48,195 bases of DNA from Lachnospiraceae bacterium. Its GTDB lineage: Bacteria; Bacillota; Clostridia; Lachnospirales; Lachnospiraceae. Shown one piece after another: positions 1 through 6,538 of this stretch. The translations under genes and the position numbers were made by a program. Every line of letters begins with the position of its first letter. Position 1 is the first letter of the stretch. Under the pieces are notes generated by a model, which had not been told where the DNA came from, did no database searches, and saw only the letters and a program-made list of their open reading frames with translations. The stretch spans positions 1 through 48,195 of the forward strand of contig JAAWOG010000023.1 in NCBI GenBank assembly GCA_022799355.1, written 5' to 3'.

Positions 1-671
1 CTTGTTTCATCTGTTTCACAGAAAGCATAGAACTCATACACCTCTGCGACCTGCTTGTACTCATAATTCTTGGTTGTCACAAACAGAATTTTGGAATCTT
101 CTGTCCGGCGCTCCATCTTATAGGCCACGATAACTCTGTAATAACAGCCATTCTGGAGTTGAACATCCTTTGTTGTATAAAATTCGTCAGTATCAGTATC
201 ATCAGCGAAAATATCAGACATGAGGATATCTTCTGTCCAGGTAACCCCGTCAAGGGAAGTTTGCAAAATCAATGCTCCCGACAGAATATTGGAATCCAAC
301 GTCAGGCCATTTACCTTTTTGGTCTTATCATCGATTAAATGCCACTCGTCCTCTGCATGATTCAATATGCTGGATGAAATCCTGTAGGCAAATGCAGCAT
401 TGCCATCACGGACTTCGTAAGCTGGAAATGAGTTCATCTCATCGGATACTTTCACAACGCCCTTAATGGACAATGTGCCAATGGCCGACGAAGTAGATGG
501 GGATGCTTCGCCGATGACATAGTTACTGTCTTTATCCAGATCATATACATTCGCAGGAACAGACAGACTGGTCTTGTTAGCATATGCTATTGTGTTTCCA
601 AACATACAGCAAAATAGCGTCACGAACGCAATGGTCGTGACAGATATTCTTTTTAGATTTCTTGTAATCAT
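1..671 (-). CDS. Secreted protein of unknown function, 5' part (runs off the left edge)
   Basis: Reading leftward from an ATG at 669-671, the frame stays open for 223 codons to the edge of the window, so the 3' end is missing. The first ~31 residues form a Sec signal peptide: basic start (MITRNLKRIS), a hydrophobic stretch, then an AYA-type cleavage region. The rest is polar, rich in D, E, T and S, and has no Cys pair, repeat or catalytic motif that I recognise. The stretch around residues 150-215 (ending KQVAEVYEFYAFC) looks like a beta-sandwich, but that is an impression only. The upstream ribosome site is weak (AAAGAATGCGGATGG). It lies next to mobile-element debris, so it may be cargo of a former transferable element; this is inference. 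Confidence 0.6.
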   Translation of the reverse strand, partial: MITRNLKRISVTTIAFVTLFCCMFGNTIAYANKTSLSVPANVYDLDKDSNYVIGEASPSTSSAIGTLSIKGVVKVSDEMNSFPAYEVRDGNAAFAYRISSSILNHAEDEWHLIDDKTKKVNGLTLDSNILSGALILQTSLDGVTWTEDILMSDIFADDTDTDEFYTTKDVQLQNGCYYRVIVAYKMERRTEDSKILFVTTKNYEYKQVAEVYEFYAFCETDET

Positions 672-850
672 ATTCCATCCGCATTCTTTCTATAAGACTC
701 TACGTCTTTATATAGTGGTATACATTGTACTCGTCGTCCAAGTCACCTTGTTGTCATCATCGTTGAATTTGTGGTTCAGTTTTATTCTATTCTAGGGCCC
801 TCATTTTTGCAAGAGGAAGTCTATTATCAATACGCTACTTGGCAAGCAGT
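672..850. other. Intergenic stretch between the secreted protein gene and the hairpin array
   Basis: No gene is supported here. It should hold the promoter of the leftward secreted protein gene, but no clear -35/-10 pair was identified. The small open frames crossing it show no family resemblance. Confidence 0.4.
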
Positions 851-1012
851 GTCTTTGTACCCACAAAGACTCGAAACTGCGGCTCCCGGCGTTGCCGGAA
901 ACCGTAGTTTTTGCTTGGTGGGACAGCGCCCCAAACTCTTTGAACAACCCCATGGCCGGGGCTGGCTGCGCGTTCGGTTCCCGAACGCTGTTGTTCCTGC
1001 GGAGCAGGAACA
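851..1012. other. oriT-like array of four hairpins
   Basis: Four stem-loops sit in a row. (1) 851-858 with 863-870, 8 bp, loop ACCC. (2) 874-890 with 894-910, 17-base arms with three G-T type mismatches and a GTT loop. (3) 970-977 with 981-988, GCGTTCGG, perfect. (4) 992-1000 with 1004-1012, TGTTCCTGC, perfect. The stretch is GC-richer than its left neighbour and lies directly beyond the 3' end of a MobC-like remnant. Transfer origins of mobilizable elements characteristically contain inverted repeats next to mobC and relaxase genes. No relaxase is present here and no nick site was identified, so this is a candidate only. Confidence 0.4.
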
Positions 1013-1070
1013 GGCGAGGCCTACGCCCTTTGGAGAGTCGGAGAAACGGCAAACCCGCTCTTTGCCGCCG

Positions 1071-1436
1071 CTATCGAATGGCGGCCAGCCGGGGAAGGGA
1101 CTGTCTGGTTAATTCCCAAATCTCGTTCAGGTGATTTTACGAATTCGTAATCTCTGCCGCATAAACACTCCCGGTTTCGTTCGCTTTCCTGACGTATTGC
1201 TCCAGATTATTGTTGCATCTCTGGAGCAAGATGATAAGCTGGCGCACATCTTTCAAATCCATCCTGACGCAGATACCGTCCAGCGTCATCTTGCGGATAT
1301 AGGCGCTCATGTTCAGAATTCCGGCATCTTCAATCTTGACTTTTATTCGTTCTACCTCTTCCGCAGAAAAGTGAAATTTCAGTTCCTCATTCAGTCTGCT
1401 TATGCCCTTTTGGCTTCTTCCTTTGCAAATGAATTT
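1071..1436 (-). pseudogene. mobC: MobC-like relaxosome accessory protein, degraded
   Basis: The minus-strand translation is typical of MobC: NMSAYIRKMTLDG, then LIILLQRCNNNLEQY and VRKANETGSVYAAEI. An in-frame TAA (1137-1139) follows AEITNS, yet past it the same frame carries LNEIWELTRQSLPRLAAIR, the normal MobC C-terminus, and ends with TAG at 1071-1073. There is also no ATG, GTG or TTG at a suitable place: the frame opens after a TGA at 1437-1439. The gene is therefore broken at both ends. MobC proteins help the relaxase nick oriT during plasmid or ICE mobilization; no relaxase gene follows. Confidence 0.7.
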
Positions 1437-1477
1437 TCAAAAAGCCGGACAGGGGAAGTGAATTTCCCATGTCCGAC
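1437..1477 (-). terminator. Rho-independent terminator-like hairpin, leftward
   Basis: The arms 1444-1457 and 1463-1477 (GCCGGACA..., ...TGTCCGAC) form a long stem with few mismatches. On the minus strand the stem is followed by TTTTTG. It lies immediately before the MobC remnant, so transcription from upstream would stop before it; this fits a junction between unrelated DNA pieces. Confidence 0.5.
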
Positions 1478-1553
1478 ACATATTCTCTTTGTGTCACAGA
1501 CAAAAATACCCCCCTGCTATGCAGGGGGAGGGCAAATCTTTAGATAAAAGAAA

Positions 1554-1607
1554 CTCCTGTGTTACTATAAAAGTAGGTCTGCAAACCACAAAAATACAAC
1601 ACAGGAG
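1554..1607 (+). promoter_or_regulatory. Stem-loop sequestering the tnpA ribosome binding site
   Basis: CTCCTGTGTT (1554-1563) is perfectly complementary to AACACAGGAG (1598-1607), which contains the tnpA Shine-Dalgarno sequence. Translation control of this type, with a hairpin hiding the ribosome site, is established for IS200. Its survival here supports the assignment of the remnant. Confidence 0.6.
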
Positions 1608-1616
1608 GTGCCCAAG

Positions 1617-1682
1617 ATGGACACAACAAATAGTTTAGACCATACAAAATGGGAATGCAAATACCAAATAACAAAAGACTAA
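1617..1682 (+). pseudogene. tnpA: Truncated IS200-type transposase TnpA (first 21 residues)
   Basis: An AGGAGG site at 1603-1608 precedes ATG 1617. The peptide opens MDTTNSLDHTKWECKYQ, matching the conserved IS200 TnpA N-terminus (TNSL.HTKW.CKYHI). It then breaks into ITKD and stops at 1680-1682, where right-end sequence begins. The catalytic HUH motif and the Tyr are absent, so the product cannot be active. The junction lies around 1665-1677. Confidence 0.7.
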
Positions 1683-1760
1683 CCTCATTTGGATTAGTCT
1701 CGATGTTAGATTACTACACCAAAAGGTGTGTTACTTGTTAAATTGATTGAACCATTCCCC

Positions 1761-2054
1761 TTATTTTTGATGTTCCAACCGCTGAAAAATCAGTTCATAA
1801 CCGTCATTGCCATAGTGCAGGGAACGGTTTACCCTGCTGATGGTGGCGGTGGAGGCACCGGTCTTCTCGGCGATCTCGAGATAAGTCTTTTTACTGCGCA
1901 GCATTGCCGCCACGTCAAAACGCTGAGAGAGGGATAAGAGCTCATTCACAGTACAGAGATCTTCAAAAAAATTATAGCATTCCTCCTTGGACTCAAGATG
2001 AAGGATCGCTTCAAAGAGAAAGTCTACGGCATCGTTTTTCAGTTTATTGTTCAT
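1761..2054 (-). CDS. YerC/YecD family TrpR-related DNA-binding protein
   Basis: A 97-residue protein of the TrpR-like superfamily. The N-terminal helices contain the family signature FFEDLCTVNELLSLSQRF. The helix-turn-helix runs YLEIAEKTGASTATISRVNRSL, followed by the typical ending YGNDGYELIF. Family members are small transcription regulators of unknown target in Firmicutes. I chose ATG 2054 (MNNKLKN), which matches family starts; a GTG at 2063 in the same frame would add three residues but has no ribosome site. It is monocistronic and reads leftward toward the IS200 remnant. Confidence 0.85.
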   Translation of the reverse strand: MNNKLKNDAVDFLFEAILHLESKEECYNFFEDLCTVNELLSLSQRFDVAAMLRSKKTYLEIAEKTGASTATISRVNRSLHYGNDGYELIFQRLEHQK

Positions 2055-2173
2055 GATATTCACTTTCGCACGATAAAATTTTAAAGTTCTAAACTGATAC
2101 TATTCTAACACAGGGAAGAAGGGTTCGTAAAGTGGGAAGTGTCAGAAAAATATAAAAATCGTATAAAAATAAC

Positions 2174-2202
2174 TTGTCATCTAGTAATCAAAACTATATA
2201 CT
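2174..2202 (+). promoter_or_regulatory. Predicted sigma-A promoter for the DUF1836 gene
   Basis: TTGTCA at 2174-2179, a 17-base spacer, and TATACT at 2197-2202. It lies about 50 bases before the start codon in an AT-rich stretch. Confidence 0.6.
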
Positions 2203-2254
2203 ATAAGAGAGCGCTGTGATTAAAATCAGGCCGCACAACGGGAGGAAATGATAA

Positions 2255-2902
2255 ATGACAATAGATATGCACGACCTGCTTAACAGTATCATCATGAGTC
2301 TGGACCGGACGGAACACATTAAGCCGGAGGAACTGCCGAATATCGAGTTATATATGGACCAGGTAACGACATTTATGGAGCAGCGGCTGAAAACGGCAAG
2401 CCGTAATCCGGAAGATGACAAGATCATGACAAAGACAATGATCAACAATTATGTGAAAAATCATCTGATGCCGCCGCCGGATAAGAAAAAGTATTCCAGA
2501 GAGCACATGCTTCTTTTGATCTTTATCTATTATTTTAAAGGCTTTATGTCCATCGGAGATATTCAGACGCTGATGGAACCTTTAACCGGGCAGTATTTCG
2601 GAGAGGATAAAAAGTTTAAGCTGGAAGATATTTACAGGGAAGTTTTCAGTATGGAAAAGGAAGAAATTGACATACTGAAAAAGGATGTGATTAAAAAATT
2701 TCGGAAAGCGGAGAGCACGTTTGAGACAGCCCCGGAAGAAGGACAGGAATTTTTGAAGATGTTTTCCTTTATCTGTCTGTTGTGTTTTGACGTGTATCTG
2801 AAAAAGATGATGATAGAAAAAATGATAGATAATATCGCGGAACTGAAAAGTCAGAAGGGGACGGAGAAAGAAGAAAAAGAAAAACGCAGACAAAAAAAAT
2901 AA
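2255..2902 (+). CDS. DUF1836 domain-containing protein
   Basis: A 215-residue protein of the DUF1836 family, which is common in Firmicutes and has no proven function. The N-terminal half contains a MerR-like winged-helix pattern: TKTMINNYVKNHLMPPP followed by KYSREHMLLLIFIYYFKG. The C-terminal ~20 residues are almost all Lys and Glu. The start ATG 2255 has a good GGGAGG site 9 bases upstream. There is no signal peptide or membrane segment, so it is cytosolic and may bind DNA (inference from the helix-turn-helix-like part). Confidence 0.8.
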   Translation: MTIDMHDLLNSIIMSLDRTEHIKPEELPNIELYMDQVTTFMEQRLKTASRNPEDDKIMTKTMINNYVKNHLMPPPDKKKYSREHMLLLIFIYYFKGFMSIGDIQTLMEPLTGQYFGEDKKFKLEDIYREVFSMEKEEIDILKKDVIKKFRKAESTFETAPEEGQEFLKMFSFICLLCFDVYLKKMMIEKMIDNIAELKSQKGTEKEEKEKRRQKK

Positions 2903-2991
2903 TCCTGCAATAGAAAAAGTTTTCCTATTTATCTAATTTTTATTGTTACAGTTTATAAAGTATCCCGAATATACAAACAACAGGAGGTAAA

Positions 2992-3024
2992 GTGAGTGGC
3001 AGCAGAGCTGCAAGGTGTTTGTAA
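2992..3024 (+). CDS. Possible ten-codon leader ORF upstream of the response regulator
   Basis: A textbook AGGAGG (2982-2987) is followed four bases later by GTG and ten codons (VSGSRAARCL) ending in TAA at 3022-3024. The real gene downstream starts at 3055 with only a weak site (AAGTGG). A strong ribosome site on a very short ORF before a weakly initiated gene suggests a translated leader or coupling, but no codon run pointing to attenuation is visible. Confidence 0.3.
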   Translation: MSGSRAARCL

Positions 3025-3054
3025 AAAATAAGGGTGGAAGATTGATAAAAGTGG

Positions 3055-3843
3055 ATGAAGACAATATTAGTGGAAAAGGAACCACTAATGAGGCAAAAAC
3101 TGGAAGAAGGGATAAAGGGTGCCAGGGAAGTTGAGCTTGTAAAGAGTTTTGATGACTCGCAAAAAGCATTGGAATATGCAAAGGAAAATACGGTAGAGTT
3201 TGCGGTGATAGATACGGAGATGCCAGTTATGGACGGATTTTCGCTGGGAAGAAGGCTGAAAGAAATCTGCCCTGGCATTGTGCTTATTTATACAACGGAA
3301 AACCGGGAACTGGTTGCGGATGCCATAAAGATGAAAGCGGATTACTGCATTTTAAAGCCTTTTGATATCAGCGATATTGAAGATGCCGTAGAGAGGGCAA
3401 AGCTGCTGATCAGGAGACAGAAAAAGAAGCTGACTGCGCAGATGTTCGGAAGATTTGATGTATTTTTAAACGATCAGGTTGTTCATTTTAAAAATGCCAA
3501 ATCCAAAGAACTGCTTGCCTTATGCCTGGACAGATGCGGGGGATGCGTATCCATGGAAGAAGTGATCGATAAACTGTGGCCTGAGAGAGCTTATGATGAA
3601 AGGGTAAAAAGGCTTTACAGGAAAGCGGTTATGAATCTGCAGGAAACATTGAAGGAAAAGGGAATTACCGAATTTTTTCAGACAAAACGGGGAAGTTGTA
3701 ATATCCGCAGAGAAGAAGTGGAATGCGATTACTACACGTATTTGGTGGAACCTGATAAGTATGAGAAGATGTTTCAGGGAGAGTATTTATTTGATTACAG
3801 TTGGGGTGAGGAAACCCTTGCGTATCTGATGAATGCGTATTAA
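3055..3843 (+). CDS. Atypical response regulator with SARP/BTAD-like C-terminal region
   Basis: A 262-residue protein. Residues 1-118 are a receiver domain: phosphoacceptor Asp53 (AVIDTEMPVMDG), Thr80/81 after the fourth strand, and Lys101 (ILKPF). The acidic pair near the N-terminus is altered: VEKEP instead of the usual VDDEP, so metal binding and phosphorylation may be weak. Residues ~125-262 look like a winged helix followed by a helical region (ELLALCLDRCGG..MEEVIDKLWPE, then RLYRKAVMNLQETL), as in SARP/BTAD-type regulators. No sensor kinase gene is adjacent. An in-frame TAA just upstream fixes ATG 3055 as the first possible ATG. Confidence 0.75.
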   Translation: MKTILVEKEPLMRQKLEEGIKGAREVELVKSFDDSQKALEYAKENTVEFAVIDTEMPVMDGFSLGRRLKEICPGIVLIYTTENRELVADAIKMKADYCILKPFDISDIEDAVERAKLLIRRQKKKLTAQMFGRFDVFLNDQVVHFKNAKSKELLALCLDRCGGCVSMEEVIDKLWPERAYDERVKRLYRKAVMNLQETLKEKGITEFFQTKRGSCNIRREEVECDYYTYLVEPDKYEKMFQGEYLFDYSWGEETLAYLMNAY

Positions 3844-3876
3844 ATCATTTGCATAAGAGATGTGATGGCGGTGTGA

Positions 3877-5058
3877 ATGAAGAAAAAAAGAAATTGGTTT
3901 TTGCCGGGGATTTATGCATTAGTGGCTGTTATGAATGTACTGTCATGGTACGGTGAAGGCTTTGGCGACAGAGTACGCCTTAGCATTTTTCAGGTAACAC
4001 AAATGATTCAGGGGCGGATCAGCAGCCTGTTTCCCTTTTCTGTTGGGGAACTTCTGCTGATCCTGGCGGCTTTACTGTTAGCAGGGGCATTGATTCTGGA
4101 GGCCATTATGTTTATAAGATGGCTGGCGGAAAGCCTGAGATGGAGCGCCTGTGGGGCGGATAAAAGAGAGCTGCCTGCGGACAGCAAAAAGGGAAAAAAT
4201 CTGAAAGCTTTTGCGGGAAGATACTGCCACGTCTTATTGTGGCTGGGCGGAATCGTTTCCGTTGTCATGTCGATAAACTGTTTTCTGCTTTATCACTGCA
4301 CTGGCTTTCAGGAGAACTATATGCCCGGGGAGAGGCGGGAATATAAGGTGGGCGAGCTGGCGATTTTAAGGGACTATGTGGTCGGACAGTGTAATGAGCT
4401 GGCGGAGCTTATGGAACGGGATGAAAACGGATATATTGTTTACCGGGAGGATATGGGGCTTCGGGCCGTGGAAGAGATGAGGCGGTTAGGGGATGAGTAT
4501 CCTTTGCTGGACGGGTATTATCCGGCGCCGAAGAGGCTTACTTTTTCCGGCTTTTTCAGTCAGCAGTATATGATGGGGTATTATTTTCCGTTTACCATGG
4601 AGGCGAATTACAATGGGAAGATGTATATTGCCAATGTACCCTCTACCATGTGCCATGAACTTTCCCATGTAAAAGGATTTATTTATGAGGATGATGCAAA
4701 TTTTATCGGGTATCTGGCGTGCATCACATCGGAGGATGCCTTTTTCCGTTACAGCGGGTATCTGAGCGTGCTGGATTATCTGAACAGAGATTTGTATGAA
4801 AGCCTGGGATACTCCATGGAGACCTATGCGACCTATGAGACATTGAGTCCGCTGGTTGAGCGGGATAAGATTTTTCTGACAAAGGAAGCATGGGAGGAGG
4901 TGGAGAGCAGGGCGGTACTCGATACGGAGACCGTGAAAAAGGCATCCCGCGGGTTTCTGGAGACGAATCTGCAGATAAACGGGATAGAAGAGGGTGTTGC
5001 CAGTTACGGCGATGTGGTGGAACAGCTTTTGATATACTATGACGGGGCGTTATATTGA
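3877..5058 (+). CDS. DUF3810 family membrane protein with HExxH metalloprotease motif
   Basis: A 393-residue membrane protein. Hydrophobic segments lie at about residues 7-25, 50-75 and 115-140. The large C-terminal part carries His260-Glu261-Leu-Ser-His264 (CHELSHVKGF), followed by EDDANFIGYLAC, the zinc-metallopeptidase layout seen in the DUF3810 family. The soluble part probably faces outward, since it follows the third hydrophobic segment; this is inference. Activity has not been assigned for the family. It starts 33 bases after the response regulator and may be co-transcribed with it. Confidence 0.75.
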   Translation: MKKKRNWFLPGIYALVAVMNVLSWYGEGFGDRVRLSIFQVTQMIQGRISSLFPFSVGELLLILAALLLAGALILEAIMFIRWLAESLRWSACGADKRELPADSKKGKNLKAFAGRYCHVLLWLGGIVSVVMSINCFLLYHCTGFQENYMPGERREYKVGELAILRDYVVGQCNELAELMERDENGYIVYREDMGLRAVEEMRRLGDEYPLLDGYYPAPKRLTFSGFFSQQYMMGYYFPFTMEANYNGKMYIANVPSTMCHELSHVKGFIYEDDANFIGYLACITSEDAFFRYSGYLSVLDYLNRDLYESLGYSMETYATYETLSPLVERDKIFLTKEAWEEVESRAVLDTETVKKASRGFLETNLQINGIEEGVASYGDVVEQLLIYYDGALY

Positions 5059-5060
5059 GG

Positions 5061-5114
5061 AAATCGCAGGCGGTGATGCTGGAAGGCAAAGCTGCTGTGG
5101 AGAATCTGCGATTT
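5061..5114 (+). terminator. Terminator-like inverted repeat after the DUF3810 gene
   Basis: AAATCGCAG (5061-5069) and CTGCGATTT (5106-5114) are perfectly complementary. The loop is long (36 bases) and the T-run short, so termination would be modest. Confidence 0.3.
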
Positions 5115-5187
5115 TGTGGGAAGATGTGTTTCTTTTCAGATTTTTTTGGTTGACTTATGCTGCAGTGTGAAAGGGGACAGACGTTGC

Positions 5188-6363
5188 ATGGGAAATATAA
5201 CGGATTATGTAAATAACTTTCAGCATACATTTCGGGAGAGTGCATTCAGTGAGGTGGATTCTCTTGTTTTATGTCAACTCAGCTATCTGAAAATGAAACA
5301 TTTGATTCCCGGGTTGGAGGACGGAGCGGATTTTCTTTTGTTTCGGGAGATTGCCGCGAAAGAACATGAGGAGCAGATCTTTGCGGACGAAAGATATCGG
5401 GAAGATAATCAAAAGCTGGTGGAGGCGGTTTTAAGGAGCAGGCGCTTTGCGGAACTTAAACTGAATTATTATATCGATATTCTGGATAAGGAGATGGAGA
5501 TACAGTTTTCAGCCGTTACCTGTTGTGCCGGGGAGGATGCGGACGGAAAGCCCATCTTCTATATTGCCTACCGCGGCACCGATGAAAATCTGGTGGGCTG
5601 GAAAGAGGATTTTACGCTGGCCTTCTCCGAACCGGTGGTGGGACAGCTCTATGCGGCAAGGTATATGCGGAAGGCGGCGGGGCACCTGCCGGGGGATTTT
5701 TATCTGGGAGGGCACTCCAAAGGCGGGAACCTGGCTGTCTTTGCGGCAATGAGCAGCTCCGCGGCGCTGCAGGAGCGGATCAGGGAGGTTTTCAGCCACG
5801 ACGGCCCGGGCTTTAAGCCGCAGGTTCTGGAGCGTTATGAATATGAGAGGATCTCAGAGAAGGTAAATAAGATTCTGCCGGGATCTTCCCTTGTGGGGAT
5901 GCTTCTGGAAAACGGGAGCGCCTATCATGTAGTGGAGAGCAGCTCATTCGGACTCTGGCAGCACAATCCTTATACCTGGGTGGTAGATCCTGAGGAGGGA
6001 TTGTTCCTGCACAGGGAGGATCTGAAAAATGGGGCAAAATTCATGGATACGGCTGTGACGGACTGGATTCTCGGTCTGGATGATGAGCAGGTGGGGCGGT
6101 TTTCCGACGTGCTGTTCAAGGTGCTGGGGGCGTCTGAGGCGGATAATCTGATCGATTTTAAAAATGACTGGAAAAAGAGCCTCTCCGGTATTTTGCAGGA
6201 ACTGAAAGAGTTAGATGAGGAAACGAGAACGGAGATAGAGGATATCCTTAAGGAGCTTTTTGACATTGCCGGACAGATGACAAAAAGGGAGATCCAGAGC
6301 AGGATACAGGAGGGATTTCAGGGGATACAGGAAAAATTTTCTCGAAAAAAAGAAAAAAAGTGA
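5188..6363 (+). CDS. DUF2974 (Mbeg1-like) alpha/beta-hydrolase-type protein
   Basis: A 391-residue protein when started at ATG 5188 (MGNITDYV), which has an AAGGGG-type site upstream; a longer in-frame start at 5116 has no such support. The central region has a lipase-like nucleophile elbow Gly-His-Ser177-Lys-Gly (YLGGHSKGGNLAVFAA), preceded by IAYRGTDENLVGWKEDF as in class 3-type lipases, and followed by SHDGPGF. The last ~70 residues are highly charged and likely coiled. No signal peptide is seen. Family members are presumed hydrolases of unknown substrate. Confidence 0.8.
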   Translation: MGNITDYVNNFQHTFRESAFSEVDSLVLCQLSYLKMKHLIPGLEDGADFLLFREIAAKEHEEQIFADERYREDNQKLVEAVLRSRRFAELKLNYYIDILDKEMEIQFSAVTCCAGEDADGKPIFYIAYRGTDENLVGWKEDFTLAFSEPVVGQLYAARYMRKAAGHLPGDFYLGGHSKGGNLAVFAAMSSSAALQERIREVFSHDGPGFKPQVLERYEYERISEKVNKILPGSSLVGMLLENGSAYHVVESSSFGLWQHNPYTWVVDPEEGLFLHREDLKNGAKFMDTAVTDWILGLDDEQVGRFSDVLFKVLGASEADNLIDFKNDWKKSLSGILQELKELDEETRTEIEDILKELFDIAGQMTKREIQSRIQEGFQGIQEKFSRKKEKK

Positions 6364-6417
6364 AAACAGGTATTGACAATTAAGAGGTGAGTGTGTAAAA
6401 TAATATTTGTTCGGTTC

Positions 6418-6501
6418 GCAGAAGTGGCGGAATTGGCAGACGCGCAGGCTTCAGGTGCCTGTTGTAGCAATACAGTGAGGGTTCAAGTCCCTTCTTCTGC
6501 A
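6418..6501 (+). tRNA. tRNA-Leu (anticodon CAG)
   Basis: The acceptor GCAGAAG (6418-6424) pairs with CTTCTGC (6494-6500), with A as discriminator. The D arm has GGCGGAATTGGCAGACGC, the anticodon stem CAGGC/GCCTG encloses loop TTCAGGT giving CAG, and there is a long variable arm and GGTTCAAGTCC in the T arm. These are class II leucine tRNA features. The 3' CCA is not encoded. Confidence 0.95.
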
Positions 6502-6502
6502 T

Positions 6503-6534
6503 AAAAAAGAATCCTTTCTCAGGATTCTTTTTTT
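6503..6534. terminator. Bidirectional terminator between tRNA-Leu and the DUF4317 gene
   Basis: AAAAAAGAATCCT and AGGATTCTTTTTTT form an 8-bp G/C-containing stem extended by A-T pairs. It can serve the rightward tRNA and the leftward DUF4317 gene. Confidence 0.8.
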
Positions 6535-6538
6535 ATGC

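Larger units (their letters stand above)
1505..1735 (+). mobile_element. Minimal IS200/IS605-type remnant (left end, start of tnpA, right end)
   Basis: In order: a C/G-rich hairpin (1510-1517 with 1521-1528), a stem covering the tnpA ribosome site (1554-1563 with 1598-1607), the first 20 codons of an IS200-type transposase, a GACTAA...TTAGTC hairpin (1677-1682 with 1694-1699) of the kind found at IS200/IS605 right ends, and a final ACACC-AAAA-GGTGT hairpin near 1716-1730. IS200/IS605 elements carry subterminal hairpins instead of inverted terminal repeats, so this layout fits an element that lost nearly all of tnpA and kept both ends. Exact ends cannot be set without a full relative. It could only move if a TnpA acted in trans. 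Confidence 0.6.

Noticed and set aside
771-1134. Overlapping open frames on both strands across the hairpin array
   Set aside because: They exist because the region is GC-rich and lacks stops; sequences such as PRPWGCSK have no family match and no start signals.
1131-1547. 138-codon open frame on the plus strand
   Set aside because: Mostly antisense to the MobC remnant, whose minus-strand translation gives clear family motifs.
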